Source: Desulfobacteraceae bacterium (lineage in GTDB: Bacteria; Desulfobacterota; Desulfobacteria; Desulfobacterales; JAABSP01). Taken from it: DNA of 18,243 bases. The notes beneath the pieces are model-generated. The model was not told where the DNA came from and searched no databases. It saw only the letters and a list, made by a program, of their open reading frames with translations. Below, in pieces: positions 14,084 through 18,243 of this stretch. A program made the position numbers and the translations under genes. The stretch covers positions 1-18,243 of the forward strand of contig JAABTE010000014.1 of the NCBI GenBank assembly GCA_011390035.1, in the 5' to 3' direction. The number at the start of each line of letters is the position of its first letter. Within the stretch, counting starts at the first letter, position 1.

Positions 14084-15481
14084 ATGCCAGAAGGTATCTT
14101 ATGCAATAGAAAGCCCATCAACACCAAGGAGGATCTGCACGCCCTGCTCAACGACAAGTCGGGCAAGCAGTATTACCAGGAGATGAAGGAGCTAAATGTG
14201 GATCAGGAGGCGCTGTGGGCCACGATTCAAAAGTCGCTCAAGTCCCGCCTGAAGACCTGGCTGGAGATCTGCGCCCACTGCGGCCTGTGTTCGGACGCCT
14301 GTTTCCTGTACCTGGCCAACAACAAGGACCCGAAACAGGTGCCCTCCTACAAGATCCAATCGACCCTGGGCGAGATCGTCCGGCGTAAGGGCCGGGTGGA
14401 TAACGAATTCATGCGCATGGTCATGGACACGGCCTGGTCCAAATGCACCTGCTGCAACCGGTGCGGCCAGTACTGCCCCTTCGGCATCGACATGGGCGTG
14501 ATGTTCGGCTATCTGCGGGGGCTGTGCTTCTCCCAAGGGTTCGTGCCGTGGGAGATGAAGATCGGCTCGGGCATGCACCGGGTCTACAGGGCCCAGATGG
14601 ACGTCACCACAGAGGACTGGGTGGACACCTGCCAGTGGATGGCCGAGGAGTACGGGGAGGACTGGCCGGGCCTTGAGATCCCCATCGACAAGGAAAACGC
14701 GGACATCATCTACACCGTAAACGCCCGGGAGCCCAAGCACTACCCCGAGGACATCGGCGAGGCCGCCATCCTCTTTCACCTGGCCGGCGAGGACTGGACC
14801 GTGCCCAGCGTGGGCTGGGAGGAAACCAGCCTGGCCATGTTCGCCGGCGACTGGGAGGGGTGCAAGATGCAGGTGGAGTCGGTCTATGACGCCATGGAGC
14901 GGCTCAAGCCCAGGCGGATGGTGGTGACAGAGTGTGGCCACGCCTACCGGGCCACTGTGGTGGAAGGCCCCTACTGGACGGGCCGCAAGAGCGGCCAGCC
15001 GCCGGTGGAAACCCTCCACTATGTGGAATGGGTGGCCGAGGTCCTGCGAACCGGAAAGCTCAAGATCGATCCGGCCAAAAAGATCAAGGAGCCGGTCACG
15101 CTCCAGGATTCGTGCAACTACATCCGCAACGCGGGGCTGGCCAACTTCACCCGGGAGATCATGAGCCACATCGCCGAGGACTTCCGGGAGATGAAGCCCA
15201 ACCGGGAACACAACTTCTGCTGCGGCGGCGGCGGCGGGTTCAACGGCATCGGCTGCTACAGGACGGAGCGCAACATTGGCCTGAAGGTAAAGCGGGACCA
15301 GATCCTGGCCACCGGCGCCAAGCTGGTGATCTCCCCCTGCCACAACTGCTGGGACGCCATCCGGGACCTTGAGGAGATTTACAAGATCGGCATCCGCTGG
15401 TCGTTTTTAAAGCCGCTGCTCATCGAGATGGCCATCGTGCCCGAGCATTTAAAGCCGCAAGAGGAGGCGGAAGAGGCCTAA
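14084..15481 (+). CDS. hmcF: HmcF, cytoplasmic CCG-domain iron-sulfur subunit (HdrD/DsrK relative)
   Basis: 465 residues from ATG at 14084, with AAGGA nine bases upstream; the GTG at 14078 is too near that site. Two N-terminal [4Fe-4S] motifs: Cys63, 66, 69 and 73 (CAHCGLCSDAC) and Cys121, 124, 127 and 131 (CNRCGQYC). The C-terminal half is a CCG domain with ECGHAY, QDSCNYIRN, the hallmark NFCCGGGGGFNG and SPCHNCWDAI. In HdrB/HdrD and DsrK such cysteines bind a special cluster that reduces disulfides or talks to DsrC, so HmcF is a plausible partner for DsrC or a similar thiol protein. No membrane helix; it would dock on HmcE from the cytoplasm. It is the last gene of the operon. Confidence 0.94.
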   Translation: MPEGILCNRKPINTKEDLHALLNDKSGKQYYQEMKELNVDQEALWATIQKSLKSRLKTWLEICAHCGLCSDACFLYLANNKDPKQVPSYKIQSTLGEIVRRKGRVDNEFMRMVMDTAWSKCTCCNRCGQYCPFGIDMGVMFGYLRGLCFSQGFVPWEMKIGSGMHRVYRAQMDVTTEDWVDTCQWMAEEYGEDWPGLEIPIDKENADIIYTVNAREPKHYPEDIGEAAILFHLAGEDWTVPSVGWEETSLAMFAGDWEGCKMQVESVYDAMERLKPRRMVVTECGHAYRATVVEGPYWTGRKSGQPPVETLHYVEWVAEVLRTGKLKIDPAKKIKEPVTLQDSCNYIRNAGLANFTREIMSHIAEDFREMKPNREHNFCCGGGGGFNGIGCYRTERNIGLKVKRDQILATGAKLVISPCHNCWDAIRDLEEIYKIGIRWSFLKPLLIEMAIVPEHLKPQEEAEEA

Positions 15482-15514
15482 CCCCTCCCCATCCCCCGCT
15501 TTCTCCCCCCCATC

Positions 15515-15540
15515 GCCCCCTTTCCTGCTGGGAAGGGGGC
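15515..15540. terminator. Hairpin between convergent hmcF and the TPR-CHAT gene
   Basis: GCCCCCTTTCC ... GGAAGGGGGC form a strong stem of about ten pairs with one bulged T and a short loop (TGCTG). Neither strand has a T-run after it, so it is not a classic intrinsic terminator. It may still stop or stabilise both converging messages, perhaps with Rho. Confidence 0.45.
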
Positions 15541-15559
15541 CGGGGGGATCGGGCCCTTC

Positions 15560-18243
15560 TCACTGAGCGTTTCCGAACAACACCATCGGCGCCCAGTAAA
15601 ACGGATGGCGCCATTCATCCCCCTTCTCCCCATGGATCATGGCCATCTTTACGGACCGAAGGGCCTCGGCCGGCGGCGCCCCGCCCGCAAGGCGCAGAAA
15701 CATTCCCACGTCCAGTTCCCGGATCGACTCGGTCTCCACCGACCAAAGGGTCACGGCCACCGAGGGCGTTCCGGCGTACATGAAAGACCGGGTCAGGCCC
15801 ATCACGCCCTCGCCCCGGATGATCTCCCCCAGTCCGGTGTTGCAGGCCGAAAGGGCCACCAGGTCCGCATTGAGCCGGAGGGCGAAGACATCGGCCATGG
15901 TCAGATAGCCGTTGCCCCCCGTTTTCGGGTCCGGCGTGGTCAGGATCAGGGCGGGCTGGTTGACCCGGTCGATCTCTCCGGGCAGGATGCCGTGGACGGC
16001 GAAGACCATGTACCGGTAATCGGCCAGATCGCCATTTTCATTCATGTCCATCACCCGGCTTCGGGCGGCGTTCATGCCCAGTTGCAGGGGCTCGGGGGTG
16101 GCGGGGGCCTGGAGGATCTTTCGGATCTCCCGGGCCTCGGTCTCCGTGTCGGGCAGGGGCGCGAAATCGATGGTCTCCCCGCTCCGGGTGGCGCCGGCCT
16201 CCCCGGCGTTTTGATACACCGGGTTGGCAAAGGCCAGCAGTGGATGGCGCCCGCTCCCCTCCCGCCGCTGGCCGGCCTCCCGCAGCACCTTTAGCAGTGA
16301 GGCCGATGTCAGATAGGCGATGGCGTGGTTTTCCACCAGGTATCGGGCCGGCGGGGGCGCCGGATTCCCGCCGCTCCCCTTGGCCGGCTTGTTGATGACC
16401 AGGGTTTCAAAGGGCAGCAGATACAGCGGGCCCGTGGGAACGATATACAGGGTGCCGGCCGGGCCGGGGGCCGTTTTGCGCAGGGCCCGGCTTCGGCCGC
16501 ATCCGGTGCCGATTTCGATGGCGGCGTCGGGCCGGTCCGGGTCCGCGGCGATGGCCCGGCGAACCGATTCCGGAAACAGGATGGGGTACAGGTCCGGCGG
16601 TTCCGGCGCCTTTTCCACGCTCATTCGCAAAAGCTTTCCCCGCACGTTTTGCGCCGATAGCCGCAGGGAAGCGGCCCGGAATTCCCTGATCCCCTGCTCC
16701 AGGGTCCGGTGTCGGGTCTTGATGGCGTGCATGGAAAAGTGATCCCTCCCAACCAGCCAGCATCCGGCCCCGTTGGTCCGGATGTCGTAGATGAGCATCA
16801 TCTCCCCCGGTTTCAGCACCGATTTTTGCAGGGTCTCAAGGCCGATGGGCCGGGGATATTTCATGGCGTGGTAGTCGGGATATTCCCGGGCCAGCCGCTC
16901 CGCCAGGGCCCGCTGCCCGGCGGCGGTCGCCTCCAGGGCAGCTTCCAGCTCGCGGGTCTCGGAAAGATTGATCTCCCCGGCCGGCCGCATACGGGCGCTC
17001 ACCAGTCGATTGCGGATTCGGGCATGCTCCTGGCTCAGGCGCAGCTCCTCTTCAGTCACCGCCTCGGGAATTCCGCCGAACCTTCGGGCCCCGCTGTTGC
17101 CCATCTCTTCCAGAAAGATCCGGCCCTGGCGGCGCTCGAAGATCTCAAGGGCCTTTGTCGCGAATTCGGTCTCCTCCGGCATGCGGGCGTGGAGCCGCTG
17201 GAGCAGCTCGATCAGCTCGTCGTAGATATACACCTTCTGGCCCATGTAGGTGGAGCGGGTCTCCGTGCCGGTCATCTCCTCCCGCAGGTCTTCGATGATG
17301 TCCAGGGCCGACTCGTAGTGGGCGATGGCCGCCATCTCGTCGCCCAGGGTGGTTTTGACCTGGCCCAGGCGGCGGTGGGCCCGCCAGATGGATTCCGGCG
17401 CGCCCAGCTCCTGAAAGGTGGACAGGCTCGACTCCAGATGCGCCACGGCCTTGTCCGTCTGGGACAGGTTGTCGTACAGCATCCCCAGGTTGGACTCCAC
17501 CCGCCCCTCGCCCAGACGGTCTCCGATTTCCCGGTTGATGGCCAGGGCCTGGCGATAGTAGGCCATGGCCGCCTGGGGCTGGCCCAGGTTCTGGTGGGCC
17601 AGCCCCAGATGGGTCAGGTTGCTCGCCTCGCCGGCCCGGTCCGAGATGCGCCGCCTGATGTCCAGGGCTTTTTCGTAATTCTCGATGGCCTTTTCATACT
17701 GGCCCAGGTTGTTGCGCATCAGGCCGATGTCGGAAAGGTCCTTGGCCTGGCCGGCCACATCCCCGGCCTCCTGGTGAAGGGCCAGGGCTTTTTCGTAATA
17801 TTCCAGGGCGTTTTCATATTGCCCCAGGTTGTGGTAAACCACGCCGATGTTGGAAAGGGCAGTGGCCTCTCCCCTGCGGTCCCCATCCTTTCGCTTGATG
17901 ACCAGGGACTGTTGATACAAAGAGAGCGCCTTTTCATACCGCCCCAGCTTGTGGCTGATCAGGCCCAGGTTGATCAGATGGGCCCCCGCGCCCCGCTCGA
18001 AGCCCAGCTTCCGATGCAGTGACAGGGCGCCCTCGATGTACTCGGCCGCGGGGCCGTACTGGCCCATGTTCATGTAGGTGACGCCGACATTGCCCAGGTC
18101 AGCGGCCAGGCTCCAGGGGTCGTCCAGCTCGCGGTCCAGGGCCAGGGCCCGCTGGTAATGGGTCAGGGCGGTGGTCCGTCGGCCCATGTTGTCGTAGATG
18201 ACGCCCAGGTTGCCTTCAAAGGCGGCCTCGGCCTGTTTCATGC
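15560..18243 (-). CDS. TPR-CHAT protein (caspase-like protease domain), N-terminus cut by window edge
   Basis: At least 893 residues; the frame is open to the right edge and the methionine at 18241 lies mid-repeat, so the true start is outside. Residues 1-320 (window numbering) are eight TPR units of exactly 40 residues. A linker with helical, charged stretches (about 330-470) leads to the C-terminal CHAT domain. There the catalytic His750 (VFAVHGILPGE) and Cys800 (VALSACNTGLGE) are both present, followed by EGVMGLTRSFMYAG, VAVTLWSVE and HPFYWAPMVLFG. CHAT domains are clan CD cysteine proteases related to separase and caspase; TPR-CHAT proteins act in signalling and some in antiviral or cell-death systems, with the TPRs as sensor. 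The partner is unknown here, as the upstream genes are not in view. It converges on hmcF and is probably not part of the redox operons. Confidence 0.92.
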   Translation of the reverse strand, partial: MKQAEAAFEGNLGVIYDNMGRRTTALTHYQRALALDRELDDPWSLAADLGNVGVTYMNMGQYGPAAEYIEGALSLHRKLGFERGAGAHLINLGLISHKLGRYEKALSLYQQSLVIKRKDGDRRGEATALSNIGVVYHNLGQYENALEYYEKALALHQEAGDVAGQAKDLSDIGLMRNNLGQYEKAIENYEKALDIRRRISDRAGEASNLTHLGLAHQNLGQPQAAMAYYRQALAINREIGDRLGEGRVESNLGMLYDNLSQTDKAVAHLESSLSTFQELGAPESIWRAHRRLGQVKTTLGDEMAAIAHYESALDIIEDLREEMTGTETRSTYMGQKVYIYDELIELLQRLHARMPEETEFATKALEIFERRQGRIFLEEMGNSGARRFGGIPEAVTEEELRLSQEHARIRNRLVSARMRPAGEINLSETRELEAALEATAAGQRALAERLAREYPDYHAMKYPRPIGLETLQKSVLKPGEMMLIYDIRTNGAGCWLVGRDHFSMHAIKTRHRTLEQGIREFRAASLRLSAQNVRGKLLRMSVEKAPEPPDLYPILFPESVRRAIAADPDRPDAAIEIGTGCGRSRALRKTAPGPAGTLYIVPTGPLYLLPFETLVINKPAKGSGGNPAPPPARYLVENHAIAYLTSASLLKVLREAGQRREGSGRHPLLAFANPVYQNAGEAGATRSGETIDFAPLPDTETEAREIRKILQAPATPEPLQLGMNAARSRVMDMNENGDLADYRYMVFAVHGILPGEIDRVNQPALILTTPDPKTGGNGYLTMADVFALRLNADLVALSACNTGLGEIIRGEGVMGLTRSFMYAGTPSVAVTLWSVETESIRELDVGMFLRLAGGAPPAEALRSVKMAMIHGEKGDEWRHPFYWAPMVLFGNAQ
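17282..18241 (-). repeat. Eight 120-bp coding repeats (40-residue TPR units)
   Basis: Eight back-to-back units of 40 codons with the pattern LGxxYxNLGQYxxAxxYYxxALxxxRxxGD. Units 3-6 are the most alike. The exact 40-residue period (rather than 34) is the form seen in kinesin-light-chain-like TPR_12 proteins. DNA similarity between units could permit expansion or loss of repeats. Confidence 0.85.

Noticed and set aside
9192..15481. The cytochrome-to-CCG operon as dsrMKJOP or tmc
   Set aside because: DsrJ has three hemes and TmcA four; here there are 16, and the order cytochrome, ferredoxin, NrfD, small peptide, NarI, CCG protein is that of hmcABCDEF.
15482..15559. Classic intrinsic terminator after hmcF
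   Set aside because: The hairpin is strong but no T-run follows on either strand, so it is listed only as a weak terminator candidate.
17282..18241. CRISPR or non-coding tandem repeat
   Set aside because: The 120-bp period is a coding TPR array in one open frame, with degenerate units and no spacers.

Overview
The window reads as a chromosome segment of a GC-rich, strictly anaerobic sulfate-reducing bacterium of the Desulfobacterota (former Deltaproteobacteria). The evidence is a canonical dsrC, a complete hmcABCDEF operon with a 16-heme cytochrome, an HdrA/MvhD/Flx electron-transfer operon with two in-frame TGA codons best read as selenocysteine, and a siroheme-decarboxylase-like gene of the alternative heme pathway. 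Genus cannot be fixed from the sequence; a complete-oxidiser lineage such as the Desulfosarcina/Desulfococcus group is a guess.

Left part, minus strand (1-8171). Reading leftward from 8171 there is an operon hdrA(Sec)-mvhD/flxD(Sec)-flxC-flxB-flxA. dsrC follows with its own sigma70-type promoter and a strong intrinsic terminator. Then comes a tightly packed set: yjbQ, a siroheme decarboxylase subunit (AhbA/AhbB type) with an odd Asp-Gly-Val repeat at its N-terminus, and a nitrilase-superfamily gene cut by the window edge. A conventional gene call would break hdrA and mvhD at the TGAs. Reading through them restores full-length family members (1014 and 143 residues). In both genes a hairpin follows the TGA with its apical loop starting 22-23 nt downstream, as expected of bacterial SECIS elements.

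Middle (8172-8670) is a roughly 500-bp divergent control region. It holds an outward promoter for hdrA, a promoter candidate for rrf2, and a pair of tandem inverted repeats with the half-site TGAAT.

Right part, plus strand (8671-15481). An Rrf2-type Fe-S regulator is followed by hmcA (16 hemes), hmcB (Tat-exported ferredoxin with a membrane anchor and long charged tail), hmcC (NrfD-like), hmcD (47-residue membrane peptide), hmcE (NarI-like) and hmcF (CCG-domain Fe-S protein). These form the Hmc transmembrane redox complex linking the periplasmic cytochrome c3/hydrogen pool to the cytoplasm.

Far right, minus strand (15560-18243). A TPR-CHAT protein with an intact His/Cys caspase-like dyad converges on hmcF; its N-terminus lies outside the window.

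Working model (inference): HdrA-MvhD-FlxABC moves electrons between NAD(H), ferredoxin and a thiol/disulfide or CCG-type partner. No hdrB or hdrC is present, but dsrC lies directly downstream and HmcF, a CCG protein, is encoded divergently. Those two are the obvious candidates for the missing partner, which would couple cytoplasmic flavin-based bifurcation to sulfite reduction and to the Hmc membrane complex.
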